Below, in pieces: positions 27,097 through 62,887 of a stretch of DNA of 64,000 nt. Position 1 is the first letter of the stretch; the number at the start of each line of letters is the position of its first letter. This DNA is from Anopheles merus. Taxonomy: Eukaryota; Arthropoda; Insecta; Diptera; Culicidae. Where the stretch lies: NCBI RefSeq assembly GCF_017562075.2, contig NC_054082.1, forward strand, positions 28,070,231 to 28,134,230, in the 5' to 3' direction. The position numbers were made by a program, and so were the translations under genes. Under the pieces are notes generated by a model, which made no database searches, was not told where the DNA came from, and was given only the letters and a program-made list of their open reading frames with translations.

Positions 27097-30000
27097 AGAA
27101 AGAGAGTGACAAGGAGAAGAAATTACTTACTGCCACTGCCACGGAAACGATTCGTGTGGTGTGAAGCGAGGAAGCGATTCAACGAGAAAGATTTTTCCTT
27201 CCCTTTTGGCGGAGTCGGCCGGAGATAAGCAGCCGCCCGGTTCGGATCGGGCAGTGTTGCGGCGTGAAACAAATTTCACTTTCTTTCATGCACTTTCGGA
27301 AACGGGGAAAAATTCAAATTCAATTTTTTGGGCCTCCGATTTTGACGGCCAGTTTTCTCCGGCACTGCCACTGCGGTTTGTTTTTGGCGATGGAGCACGA
27401 GTTTGGCCGAAATGGAAAATTGGAAACTGCTTGGCGATGCTACGACGGGCGCAGCGATAATAAGCGAAAAACGAATGCACACAGGAGCCAGGGCCAGGAG
27501 CTGGTTCGCAGCAAGCAAGCAAGCAAAGCAGCTCGGCGGCTGGTAGGTAGGTTTGAAAAGTGAAATTTTAATACAATTTTCGTCACCTGACAGCGCAGCG
27601 GCGTCACAGCTCAGACATTTTTGTGAAATAGAAATAAAATGACTCACAATGGAGTCACAGTCAACGGGTGGATCCGTTTGTTGTGTTTTGGAGCGCTGCG
27701 GATGTAAAACGATATTGAGGTTATTCATAATGTTCAGCTGACAAATGTCGCCAAACGACACACGGCGCGTCAGCCGATGGCGTCACATTGGTTTAAAATC
27801 GGTGTGAAAGTGGTTTAATATTTTTTTTCATTTCCGGTTCAATGTGAAAGAGATTGGGACTGTAACAACCAATCAAAGCTGAAGTTGAACTAAAATATAT
27901 GCCGCACGTGGTCACCAAACACAGGATGGGCATCAAGTACCGAGCAAATCTGTGTTGCTTGCGTGGAACGATTAGAATCTCCGCTAACGGCACACACACA
28001 CACTCTTTGCACAGCGTCACACCGGCAATGAGCGCCAAGGAACCTAATGGTCATGGTTGTAAATCAACCTCACCCGCTACGGCTAGACAACATTTATCAC
28101 AAGCGTCCATCGCAATGTCTTTGGCTTGTATATTCCCATGCGCAATGCATTCACCTTTTGGCCATCCATTCATCTTTCGCAAAATCCCAGCGCAATGATC
28201 TTTATCACGCGCAGTTAAATGATGACGTACGCGCTTTATCTTCGCTCGCTGGGCTGCACGTAAAGAGAAACGGAACGGGTGCAAAAATGAATCTATAAAT
28301 CTCCGCGCCGGTATAAGCGACGAACCGACGGTGTGTAAGTTTGGAGCCGGCCAACATTTGATTTATTCCTGGAGTGGTGCGAATTAAGATGAACTCAAGA
28401 CACGTGGACACGTCCGACAGCTAAAGTGCATTAGATGCATCCCCCACTCTCTCTTCGCTCTCCTACCGCTGAGCATTATTTTGATCGATTTGTTATCTCC
28501 GTTCCCTATCGGCCTATCGGTGGGTTGCGTGCCGGAAAGGAAAACACGAGCTCGTTGCCGAACTTGTCTGTTACATTCACACGTCCGATGGCATTTTACC
28601 ATTTGCGACACGTTTCGTGGTCATTGACATGGTCGGGCTGGTGCACTGGTTTGCGTCGTCGGTGCCCCTACCATTCCTCCCGTTCTATTTGCTTTAAGCG
28701 GCATGCACCCGCGGCATGGAATTGAATGAACGAATAAAAAGCCTTGGGCGAAGCATGAAGGTGAAGTGAAGCAGCGCGAAAGAAAAGTAGTAAACCAAAA
28801 AGACAAAACTGTGCCAATGAACTGTGCCAGCGATCGCTGGACGCTGGACGCTGGCTGTTGCATGTGCATCCCTTGTGCCCGGCGGTCCGGCCTGTCCGCC
28901 TGTCCGCCTGCCATTTCCGTTTCGCTTTCGTGCGAACGGTTTTAGCGCTCGGCTGTGATTCTGCAGCCGCAACGAATTGGCCCCACAACCGCCAGCCGCA
29001 GTGCATTAGTTTCAGATGCGTTATATGTTGAGCCCCCTGTCCGTCGGCTCGTGTACTTTCCCCCCCCCGCAATGCTGCTGCAGTAGTTGCAGTGGTGCCT
29101 TGTGGAGCAGCGGCAGTTCTTCCTGGAGCTGGACGTTGCCCGCCTTGCACCGAGCGTCTGTCCGAGCGTCTCGAGGAGCATGAACTGGTGCATCACTAAC
29201 AAACCACTTGGTGCAATTTTTGTGTTTTCCTCCGTGCCTCATTCCAGTTAACCGCATCGCTGGGTAGGCAAAATGGGGAGAGGGGAGGGTTTTGAAAAAT
29301 AATAACCGTTTGAGACACTTTCTCCGTTTTCGCGTCGGTGGTTTTATTGATACAGCTTCCACTGCCGGCTGCCGGCAGCGGGTTTTTATCTGGTTTGAAT
29401 GCAACCGTGCAGCAGCTTGGCGATCATTTCGAGCTTCTCGAGCGGTTCGAAATGTAGTGGAGATTTTGTCCGAAACATAAAGCTCCGTTGCCACTGGTGA
29501 GGATCGAACTGATCGGTTTGGGGAAGAAATTTTACGACCATTGAAGATTGTCGCGACGAGTGTGGCGCCTTCAACCGTTAATCGTTCTTTATTGCGATGT
29601 TTACCAGGATCGATAAAACGGGACAAGGTGTGTTTTAAGTAAGGAGTAATATTAATTATTACTGGTTTTCTTTTTTGCTGTACAGCCATTTAAATGTGTA
29701 TGTATAGAATATGTGTTATCGTACAATAATTAGTGCAAAACAAATACAGAATCTTTGAACCAGTAAAGGCTCTGTATAATTACCCATTTATGTGATAATC
29801 AGCTCTTCACATCATTTATTAAACCGGCATATTTTCATTCAAAGTCCCGGTTTTTTAAGCATTCCTTGTTATCGATCCATACAACTGCTTCCCATTGAGC
29901 TGAAGGTCTGTAGCAAATAGGAAATCTATTATCTCCTCAAAGCGGGTAAAAAATCGCAAACCTACTCCAAGCACCAAAAATGAAACTTTCCTCCGCATTT

Positions 30001-31564
30001 TATGAAACGCTTGAAAAGCGCCATTGCTTCCTTTTTTCCCTGTTTTCTTCCCATCGCATGTATGCATTTTTGTTGACGGGCAATAATAATAATAATAGTA
30101 ATAATAGCAATCTTGACATGTCGTCCAATGTATCGGAAAACGAGCAACCGGTTCATTAACGTTCCCTATCGGCCATCGACCAACGGATGCAGCCGGAATT
30201 GGCTGTAGTATGCCAATGTACTTGCACTTATGGAGCGATATGGAACCGGGCCGTATCGTTGTGCGGATGCAGTGAGCATGTCCAAGTGCGTTATTGAGGG
30301 GGCTGGAGGCGCGGTGAGAAGATGGCACTGCACAAGCCCATAAGCCCAAACGATAGCAGTGGCGTTTTCTCTGTCAGATTATGTTTTCATCTTGTGTGTT
30401 TGAAATGTAGTTAGAGTGCATGAAAAATGTCACATCCCAGCAGTTGATTGAACCTTTCGATTTTGGTGTTGCTCTATCTGCTAAGATGTGATGTTTTAAA
30501 TCCACGCATAGGATAATCCATAAAACACAAAAAGGGAGGGAAGGTATATTTAAATGAAGAAATAAATAATAACAAAAGAGACCACACGTGATGATGTAAA
30601 AGGAAAAAAACAACAACCTTATTTTACATGATTTTTAAATCGCCACAATTTTCAGCAACAAAAATACAAACAACCTCTTTTAAACGTCCATCGATCATGT
30701 GGACTATCTTCACCTCTGATCGCCATCGAAAAATCTTCTTCAACGCTCTCGCTCTCCCTGCGTTAGCCTGCAGCGGTTTATTGAACGGAAAAGCTGTCCC
30801 CTCCTTCCCCTATCAGCAATTGCCCAGAACGTCCTTCCCGAGTGCTGTCACTGCCAAAAGCGATGTTCAATCAGCTCACCGCAAGGATACGCAAGCATGG
30901 AAAGCAAATGGCAGAAAACCATGTAATTGGACGGTCCCGTTTCCGTTTCGGCTCACACGTTTGCATCTTCCGCGCCGCAGCGAAGCTTGAATCGGCAGCG
31001 AAAAAGGCAGCAAAAACAAAGGAAAATTAAATACCGCCACTGATATGCAAAAGCCAACGGGAGGCCGAAGGCCGGTCGAACGTAAACAAATATGCAAATG
31101 AATTCTGCCACCAGCCACCTGTGTGGGGGGGCTCACCGTTGTTGTTGTTTTTTTTTGTTCACTGCAGCTTTCCGTACGATCGAACGGCCCGACGGTAGCT
31201 GCCTGGTTCCCGCACCGTCGCAAGCGTCGCTCTGACATGAACCAGAATTGGGTCATCACTTTCATTTTGCGGTCTGTTTGAAGAATGAAGCGTATAGTAG
31301 AGTGAGAAAGTGAAAAAAAGTTGGTGGAAAATGAAACTTTTCACACGAGACATTTGTACAATATTGAATAAATGCTCATGGTTTGTTTAGTAAATTGAAT
31401 GAAATTTATGTTAATTTTCTGTTACTGATATATTAAGTAGTAATGTACAGTATTTCACAACTGTTCAGCAATTATTTTAACGATAATACATAAAAATTTA
31501 AACTACAAAGAAACAATTCTTCAGATTTTCAATGCAACAAATTTTAGATAGCCATCTCAACAAA
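27097..31564. other. Non-coding region up to the 258-bp foldback element
   Basis: No supported gene. The longest frame here (222 codons, minus strand, 29689-29021) lacks codon bias, domain resemblance and splice context. A CTATAAATC box at about 28291 has no matching initiator. There is a short (AAT)n tract at 30082-30107. Confidence 0.5.
30082..30107. repeat. (AAT)n microsatellite
   Basis: AATAATAATAATAATAG followed by TAATAATAG: an interrupted trinucleotide repeat of about 26 bp. Confidence 0.8.
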
Positions 31565-31822
31565 TGGAGGGGTTTTCAGTAGCTCTCATAGTTGTGGGAC
31601 ACTTCCTTGGCACTTTCTTGTGGGCAGTGAACTTTATATGTTGGGAATTGGACTCGATGACACCTTTTTTGGACAGGCTCCTTAGAAATTCGAATTGAAT
31701 TTCTCCCAAAAGGGTGCTGTAGAATCCAATTCCAATCATATGAATTTCATTTTCCGTAAGAATTCGTAATAAAGAATCAATCAAGTGTCCCACAACTATA
31801 AGAGCTGCTGAAAACCCCTGCA
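31565..31822. mobile_element. 258-bp foldback MITE with ~36-bp terminal inverted repeats
   Basis: The ends pair as GGGGTTTTCAGTAGCTCTCA... on the left (31569-31604) and ...GAGCTGCTGAAAACCCC on the right, with only a few mismatches, through the shared core TAGTTGTGGGACACTT. Inner blocks GGAATTGGACTC/GAATCCAATTCC and a central near-palindrome around AGAAATTCGAATTGAATTTCT also pair, so the whole element can fold on itself. I could not identify a clean target-site duplication, so the superfamily is unassigned. It has no coding capacity. Confidence 0.75.
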
Positions 31823-33002
31823 AGGTAGATAAGGAAAACAGCTTTTAAATTTCCACAATCAAACGCTCATTTCCCAATCCTTAATATTGTTAAAGCACCC
31901 ACCGTCTACAAGTTATTAATAAAATCAGCTTTCAAAACGATGTGCAAAGCCATATTGCATTGCAACATTAGGCCATTTAGCAGCCATTTTCACGGTGTTT
32001 TCCTAGTTGGTGATGTCTTTCGCTTTGCGAAACTTCTGGTCCAATGATCTGGGTGAAGCGATTGTGCTACCGTCTGATAATGGTGTGTGATATAACGATA
32101 TGTCACCTCACGTTCCAGTGGGTCGAGTGTACATTTCCCGCCCGTGCCTGGGGGGGGGGGGGGCGTAACAGGGCGTAACGGCGAGCATATCACAAAACGT
32201 TACATATTTATCACAATCGCTCCGAATGTTGTCCCGTCCAGTGACTAATTAATGTTTTTTTCAAAACACAGAAATTGAGGACAGATTGTAAAATATAAAA
32301 CATAGTGTTCCTCCATGCTTTCAGTTTTGAGCAGATAATTACGAAGATTTGCATTAATGGGATAGGATTTGATGTTTAAAACAAATGTCTTTAAGCGTGA
32401 ACGTGACACAGTACCAGCAGTCAAATAATCTATTTGATCGCACATCGAAATTACTCACAGCGGCGTGTTGCGAAAGCAGCCGTGTTGTGCTTTCAGGATA
32501 CCGTTGTTCCCGCTTAGTCATCGACTCACTACCGGCATGGAATGCACAAACATGCCCCACGGTACAGCCGCGTTACATAACCCGGATTTGTGCTGACGTG
32601 CTGTGCGAATCCGCCTTCAATTATTCCCCTTCCATAGGCATTGCGTGGCTGTGATACGGCCGAGTGAAATTAAGAAACTACATCTGCATTTGGTCCACTG
32701 ACGCGTATTAGCGCTGGCTGGAAAACGGAAATCCTTCAGGCTGGGCAGGCCCCAACACTCAAGGACGTGAACGGTGTTGGTCAGTTGATTCACCGACCAC
32801 TGGTGGGCAGCAGATTGACCCGGTATACACCCCCGACGCCAGGCCTCTGACGTCATTCCGAGGGGGGGGGGGGAGGTGATTGGTGGACACAAGACAACAA
32901 CAAACGTGAGCACAAACGCGCATGGCATGAAAGCGAAAGCAGCCGTCGTTCAACCCGCTATCTTTGGCGAAGTGTGCAGAGCGGGAGCGTCGGTTCAGTG
33001 TG
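31823..33002. other. Non-coding region upstream of the 33-kb candidate exon
   Basis: No gene is seen. Two long G runs (14 G at 32150-32163, 12 G at 32862-32873) stand out. The last 150 bp become GC-richer toward the candidate initiator at 33003. Confidence 0.5.
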
Positions 33003-33650
33003 TCAGTTGAGTGAGTGACGCACACTCTATGAAAGAAGAAGCAGCAGCACCACCACCAGCAACAGCAATAGACTGTAGTTGCAGCACGACACGCACCACC
33101 GAACCAAAACCAAGAAGAAAAAAAAAAACCCCGAGCGTGCGCAATCGACTATCCCCTGCGTAGTGTGCTTCTCTCTTTCGCCTGCATTGCCGCTAGAGGG
33201 CGCTCGCTTAGAGGTGAGTCGCGGTGGCGCAGGGCCACAACTTTCACGTCATATAAAATCGCCGGGCAGACCGTTTGCCGGCGTTATTGCCATACCGAGC
33301 GTCTATGCGAGTGTACACCGTACGGCTCCCGCTGGATAGGAGCGAACTGCTTTTGTTATTTCTTCATTCTGAATGCAGCACGCTGATGCGTTGAGCTAGT
33401 GGATGCGAAGACGGTGTGATAGTGTGATAAGCAGTGGAGAAAGATTGATCACAAAATAAAAGAAACTGGTGCTATTCGTTCGAGGTTGGTTTCGACATTG
33501 GTGAACCGAAGTGAAGAAGTGACCCTGCAGTGCGAATGCAAAAAGGGGTTCAAACTGATCTGAAACCCGAAAGTGAAAGCGATCGCGTATTATTAGTGTT
33601 CGAATTCGTAAGAATACACTTTTCCGCTGAGTGAGCTGAGCAGTGCGCTC

Positions 33651-33681
<31 letters not shown>

Positions 33682-33758
33682 ATTGGGTGATCGGAGGCAA
33701 ATCTGCAAACGTGAATCAATATCCGGCAGCTTGCAAGCCTGTTGGCAGCTAACAACAG
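33003..33758 (+). ncRNA. Candidate 5' non-coding exon with strong splice donor
   Basis: An initiator-like GTCAGTTG lies at 33002-33009, without a matching DPE at +28 to +32. The sequence that follows has the texture of a mosquito 5' UTR: CAG/CAA and A-rich runs, no long frame. It ends at a consensus donor AACAACAG|GTAAGG, GT starting at 33759. A TATAAAA box at 33253 could define a second start within it. An ATG at 33029 opens a 44-codon low-complexity, basic frame (to 33163), which would be an upstream ORF. No coding exon that it would splice to can be identified in the window. Confidence 0.35.
33651..33677. repeat. (GT)n microsatellite, ~13 units
   Basis: An uninterrupted GT run of about 27 bp inside the candidate 5' exon. 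Confidence 0.9.

Positions 33759-57190
<23,432 letters not shown>

Positions 57191-57232
<42 letters not shown>
57191..57232. repeat. (GT)n microsatellite, 21 units
   Basis: A perfect 42-bp GT run. Confidence 0.97.
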
Positions 57233-57235
<3 letters not shown>

Positions 57236-60200
57236 AAGGAACGTGTGCCTGGGGTCGATCGATTCTCGATGGAGGAAGCGACGGTTAATGGTGTGTTGAT
57301 CGATTCCTTGCGGGTGGTTTTATCTCCACGGGTGCATACTGGGCCCACCTGCTACGGCGCACTGCTGATGAAGGGTCCGATCGTTGGTGTATATGGATAT
57401 GACATGAGAGATTTGTCAGATACGTGAGAAATTTGTTCAATTTGCTGGAATCATTAGATGATGCTCCTTTATGCAACAATGAAGAAATGGGAGACCAAAA
57501 ATTTAACGTTAAGTGGTTTTATACCTGCTAAGTTGTTTATGTGTTTTCTATATATTCAGTGTGAACCGTTCCGATTGCGTTAAGCTTGATTGAAAATATA
57601 ATTTCGCTAAAAAAAAACAATCTTTTTTACCTTCCGTATTGGAGCGTTAATACGATACTTAAATGGACGATCGACATTTCGAAGGCGGAACTGAAATTTA
57701 GTACAGCCTGCCTTTTACCTGCAAACAAACACGTTTGTTATGGTATCATTGCTGTTTTTTTTTCGGTACCATTCGCTGTATAAAGTGTAGTTCCACCAAA
57801 GCGAAGGAAAGTCGAGCACCGCTTTCTTCTGCGATGCAAACCCTGACAGCACAAAATAAAGCTTATTTATTGAACGACCCATCTGTGACATGCATCGGTT
57901 TTATGTCTTTTCCCCCCTTTGCTTTGTTTATGCTACCGAGTAAAGCCGACTGATCATCGCCAGGATGGTTGAATGTAACATTTCCTCCAAAGGTGTTGTT
58001 GTTGGTGACGTGGTTTTCTTTTACGGTGATTGTTACTTCTTTTTATAAACGATTCCCGGTTCTGTGTGCTCTAATAGCAACGGGGAATAAAGGCTATTAT
58101 TATATTCGCATTATCACATCGCACCTTTTCGACAAAGAAAGTAAATATTGATGCCGTCCTGCCGTAAACATTTCGTTAAACAATTTCCTTTCGAAATCGT
58201 GTTCGCTGAGCGCAGTTCGTGGCTCAATAAAAACAGTGATTGGTGGTTCCAGCAATATTTCTGGCTCACAACGCACAACATCCGCACATATTGTACTGTG
58301 GCGTACAGCGGAAACCCGCGCTCAGAATGCGCTTGATCTCTTCCGATCTCGACACTGTGCCGTATCGCAAACTGGTGCTTGCAATATGGTACAATTTTAT
58401 GATACAAGAAATCCGTAAATACTTTCGCACTGCAAATGGGAAAATAAAAACAAGCCAGTTTCACTTTTTCGTCCCCCCCCCCCCCAAATTCGACCATTTC
58501 GTGCCGAGTTTGGTGATTTTGACAGAAAGAATCACCGGGGAAAGTATCGCAGAAACCGAAACGGCTGGCAAGGAAAGAGCTCTCGCATACGAGTCGTCCC
58601 CCAATGCACCCAACGCAACGGTGAAGCACGGGGCAAACATACGCAAACAAACGGATCCCTCCCAGCGTTTTGGAATGCGCTCTGGTGCATGAGTTGGGGC
58701 TTGCGGTTGCATTATGAACAATCATCATTAGCAGACAAACCCCTGCCAGAGAAGCGATCTCGATCTCGCTCGATCAGAAGCAACTCGCCCGGTTGCACTG
58801 TGGGCTTGTCCCGTTTCAAGGTTGGTGGTGTGGTCCATTTTTGCGGCTCATACGCGCCCAGAGCGTCTCCAGGACAGACGAGAGACAGCAGCAGCAGCAA
58901 AAAAAGGGAACCATCGGCATCAACATCGCCGCTAAACGTCGATAATTAAATGACAGGTTTAATTTTTGGCTGCCTTCACTTCCGTCGTTCGCGGGGCTGC
59001 TATCGGGTTAAATTAATGCTGACAAATAACCACGAGTTGTTGTTGGGGTGCCGACCAGGGCGTTGTGCTTTGTTGCGTTGTGGTCAGCTTGGTTTTTTCG
59101 TTTATGCTGTTTTAAAATTTAAAAGGGCATGGGCTTTTTTCCGGCTTGGTGTGGTCATTTTTTATTTGTTTACAATCATTGCAGTCTGAGCAAAGTATCC
59201 AGTTCGCGCTCACAACCTGAATGAAAGACGTGATGGAATTTAAAGTCGTGAAAATCAATCACTTGTAATTGTTCTGCTTTGCTGTATGAAACATATGAAT
59301 TTTGGTAGTGCAACATATGTGCAAGTATCAAATACGAAACCAATCCTGGTATATTTATTCATTTTCATAAAAAAATAAAACAAAACCATCTTTACGTTTC
59401 TCACTTTGTTTCAATTTGTAATTGGAAAATTACACATCTCTGAATCCACCCCGATCGCGACAGCGACAAACCAGAAAAGAGAGAAGAAAAAATGCCATCC
59501 AAAGCACCAGATCCAATTATTGTCCACCTTGTCACTTCCTTCCACCCCAGTCGAAGCGAGCTCTCATCTTCGAATACACAGTTTTTTGTTGTGGTAAAAA
59601 TTTTGTTTCCACCATTTAATAACCACACCGTTGATAAGGTGCACGAAACAACAATAATTACGCACTCCGCCGCAATAACAGCAACCAAAAAAAAAAAAAA
59701 AAAAACCGCTCCGGAACACTGCCCGGATCCAAACCCATACTGCGGAAGATCGAACCCGGGCAGCAAGCGACGAATGGGGCGCCGCACCGCGTACGATACG
59801 TAATGATCGGCGCTGAAATAATTACCCCGATCCCCGGATCCCCTCCCCTCAGTCGGGTTCGGATCGGTTCTTTTATCTCGCAGCAGGCCGCCCGCCTGTG
59901 ACCCACATTCGCAGGCCGGTGGTCTTGTTGATGTTTGCGGTGTGTGCTTCGGTGCCTTTACCGAAAAGGTGCAAGTGCCGGTTGACCGGTGTCTCGATTG
60001 CACGGGCCATCATCAGCAGACGAAATCGACGATAAAAACAATGCGCACCGGGACCCGCAAGGGAAAGTGATGCACACGGGGTCGCGAAAGCAAAGGATCA
60101 AAGGGACAAAAGGGTTATCCATCATATGATATGGGTTACGGGGGTTTGCTGGAAATGGTGCGATCTGTTTCGAGCCCAGTTCAACACAGCTCAGCCCCAA

Positions 60201-62316
60201 CGGTCGAGGGAAAGCCGTCACAAGGAGCACGAGAGAAGAAAACAAAAAGTGTCTAATCATCACTAAAACTGTGCATCTACCTGCGTTAGTAATTTATTTC
60301 ACTAACCTTTTCGGTACGCGCGAGCAAAATGTTACAACCATCCACCGTGCAAGCTTTCTCCGAATAATGGCTAGCGCTCGCTCGGTGGTTGGTCCGTGCC
60401 GTTCCGAAACTTCGAGAGCGTGAAGTGCCCGGCGATGAAATCATGCACGGCGAACCATCATAATTCCATTACATCTATTGAGCAATTTCACTCCCAAACG
60501 AGCAGGACGTTTCGATGAGTCACCGGAAGCCAAAACGGATCTTCACATCGATCCCCAACCGCTCGCCCGCCCCCGGTAATCACGTAATGGAAGTGACGCA
60601 AAGCTTCGCCACTGCCCCGCTAGTCCCATCCTTGGCGAGCGATCGACGGCATTTTTGCGGAAAAGGGAAGTAGGTCGTGGTCGGTCTTGTAATCGATCAC
60701 GTGAAGGGATTTTTCCAAAGCGTGTAACCAGGGCGCCCCCAAAGAGAGTGCCGAACAGCCACAAGGAAGATAGAGGGAGAGAAATAGTGCAAGAGGGAAG
60801 GGAAGAAATTAAAAGCAAACGCCACGGCGCCACGATCTTCTTTGCCCCGGTTGTGATCATTGTGGTAAAACTTTGTTCAATGAACGCACGCTACATCCAA
60901 ACAGTCCATGGTTGGCCGAGCTTTGCACAGTCGAACAACAGGCAAACAAGTGACGTGCAGGTCGTAAAACATGCATCCAGGCGCCAAATAACCCACATCC
61001 GGCTCACTAGACGGTATCCGGGTGCAGGCGTGGTGAAATTATGCAAGCCATACCGGCCTACGCCTGTCGATTGACCTGAAGAGGGGAGCGTGTGCAAAAG
61101 AAAACACAAAAAAAGAGTATATGGGACACAAAAGTGACGGCAAGTTAAACATGTCGTTCAAGGACAGAAGCGACGAACCCGATTGCGACAGTGAAGGTAA
61201 GAAAAAGAAAGTCTTACTACGTCAAAAAGCCCCAGTCTGCTTGGTGTTGATCCCTGATCCCGGATGCTCACACGTTGGTACATCCTGATTGAAGGTTGTC
61301 GTTGACAAAATGCTCTCAATTTCTTCCGCCCATGCGTTGTTCCTTCGTGCGGAATACACAATTCACTGCAAATCTATTTGCGAAACCGTTTGAAATTCCT
61401 AGGCCAAACACCCTGGGCGCAGCATCGGCCGTAGCACCGACCGAACGCAAAACTTTCTCGTTTGAATGATTTATCAGTGCGCAAACAGCATCACGATCAT
61501 CATCATCATCATCATCGCCACGTTGATTTGAGAGTCTCGTCAGTTAATAAAAGAAAACTGTATATATAAAAAAAAGAGCGACAACCTTCCCCCGACCATT
61601 TTGCTGAAGGTGGAGGTGGTGGCTTTTGGGGAGTTTTCTGGAATTCGATACCATCCCCTCGATCTCCCCCTCCCTTGTCGGGACGGGAGTTACTTTGCGG
61701 CGGAGCACCAATGGTGCAAAAAGGAAAAGAAAAGAGCACCACCAACACGGTCACTCACGCAACGAAAATGAAAGTGAGATCACCCGGCAGGGTTTGAGTG
61801 TGCTGGGGGCGATCCCCCCGATCCCCCTCGCGAACGTTACTTCTCAACCCCCACCTGCTTCTTAGCCTGCTCGATCGAGTTTCGAGAAAGTTGCCCACAC
61901 TGCCCGGTGCCGCACACAGCGGCTCACCCTCAGCAGCATCGCTTGCGAACCTTCCCCTCCCAGTTTAGCGCTGCAAGATAAAGCGGGAGCGACGGGGATA
62001 TTGCCGCACCTTTCTCTCTTCCCGTTGGTACTTTTTTGCTCTCCACCACCACCACTACCACCAACCAGCAGAGAAAGAAGCTGCACGCAAAACGGATGAG
62101 TGAAGGCCGCACGGCGAGCACACAGCTTTCCACAGACAGCTTTGCTGCGTGCGTCGCTCGGTGGAACGGGCGGGTGTAGTACTAGCAGTCAAGGGGGGAG
62201 AGAAAAGAAAGTCTCGTCTCGACGACGACGAACGAGAGCGAGACAGAGGGAAGGAAAATTGGAAAGCAAGCAAGTGGGAGCTCCGGGCGGGCCGGCGTAA
62301 CGGGCACTCAGCGCAT
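57233..62316. other. Non-coding region upstream of the 62.36-kb candidate promoter
   Basis: No supported gene. The 204-codon (58728-58114) and 200-codon (60003-59401) minus-strand frames look fortuitous; the second includes a phenylalanine run that is only the complement of a poly-A tract at 59685-59705. A run of 13 C lies at 58473-58485. GC content and GAGAG/CTCTC words rise from about 61.6 kb toward the candidate promoter. Confidence 0.5.
61496..61516. repeat. (ATC)n microsatellite
   Basis: About seven ATC units in a row. Confidence 0.85.
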
Positions 62317-62358
62317 GCGGCAAAGCGCTCGGCACGGTGCACACCGGTCGGCCAGCGT

Positions 62359-62392
62359 TCAGTTGAGAGCTACTTTCGAAACGCGACGGTCG
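62359..62392 (+). promoter_or_regulatory. Candidate Inr + DPE core promoter
   Basis: TCAGTT at 62359-62364 matches the insect initiator. With A at 62361 as +1, positions +28 to +32 read GGTCG, a full match to the DPE consensus RGWYV at the exact spacing that the element requires. GAGA-type words (GAGAGAAAAG, GAACGAGAGCGAGACAGAG) lie 100-160 bp upstream, as at paused developmental promoters. The sequence from 62317 to 62701 has no ATG, as expected of a 5' UTR. One such Inr+DPE match is about what chance would give in a window this size, so the context carries the argument. Confidence 0.42.
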
Positions 62393-62701
62393 CAAACGGA
62401 GCAACAGCACGGGTGGTACCACAGTCCGCGAGACCGACGTCCGGAATCACGTCGGCGTCCATCCAGGGAAACAGAGATCGGGTCCAGTTGCTGAGTTTGG
62501 AGTGCTAGTTTAGTGCTACCGCTTGGTGGACAGGTCGTACGGGTTTTGTGCGTGTGGATTTTTGTGTACCGGTGCGTGTGGGGCAGGGGCATTGGAGGTG
62601 TTTGTGTACGATTGTGCCCGAGGTTAGTGTGTGCCGTGTAGCAGCGCATCAACGCAGTGGTTGCGAATTTCCACACCAAACCAGCGAGCCTGTGCTTTTA
62701 C

Positions 62702-62887
62702 ATGTTAAAGTGTAAGTTGAAGATCCCGGGAAGAGGGCCCCGCAACTGTGGCATACAGTCCCTCCCCGCCTTGAAGGTTGAGTTAAGCGATGAAGCGATT
62801 GTTAGGCTCGATCCGTTGACGTTAATCCCGTTTAAGACGCTCGCACTAATGCGGGGCCCCGGTTGGCAGCCGTTTAAAGCACCGTAA
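62702..62887 (+). CDS. 61-codon frame at the first ATG of the candidate 62-kb transcript (uORF or first exon)
   Basis: I do not recognise the product. The ATG at 62702 is the first after the candidate start site at 62361 and has a weak context (pyrimidine at -3). The frame begins MLKCKLKIPGRGPRNCG and ends at a TAA at 62885. A consensus donor GTAAGT at 62712 lies four codons in, so the frame may be interrupted by splicing (ATGTTAAAGT|GTAAGT). It is best read as an upstream ORF or a chance frame. Confidence 0.2.
   Translation: MLKCKLKIPGRGPRNCGIQSLPALKVELSDEAIVRLDPLTLIPFKTLALMRGPGWQPFKAP

Noticed and set aside
29021..29689. 222-codon minus-strand frame
   Set aside because: No codon bias, no start or splice context and no recognisable domain. 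A frame of this length is not surprising by chance in 54 kb of moderately GC-rich DNA.
32150..32163. Long homopolymer G/C runs (also 16303-16315, 32862-32873, 58473-58485) as G-quadruplex sites
   Set aside because: Single runs do not give the four spaced G tracts of an intramolecular quadruplex, and homopolymer lengths are prone to sequencing error.
59401..60003. 200-codon minus-strand frame with a hydrophobic run
   Set aside because: The phenylalanine run is the complement of a poly-A tract, and the rest has no coding signature.
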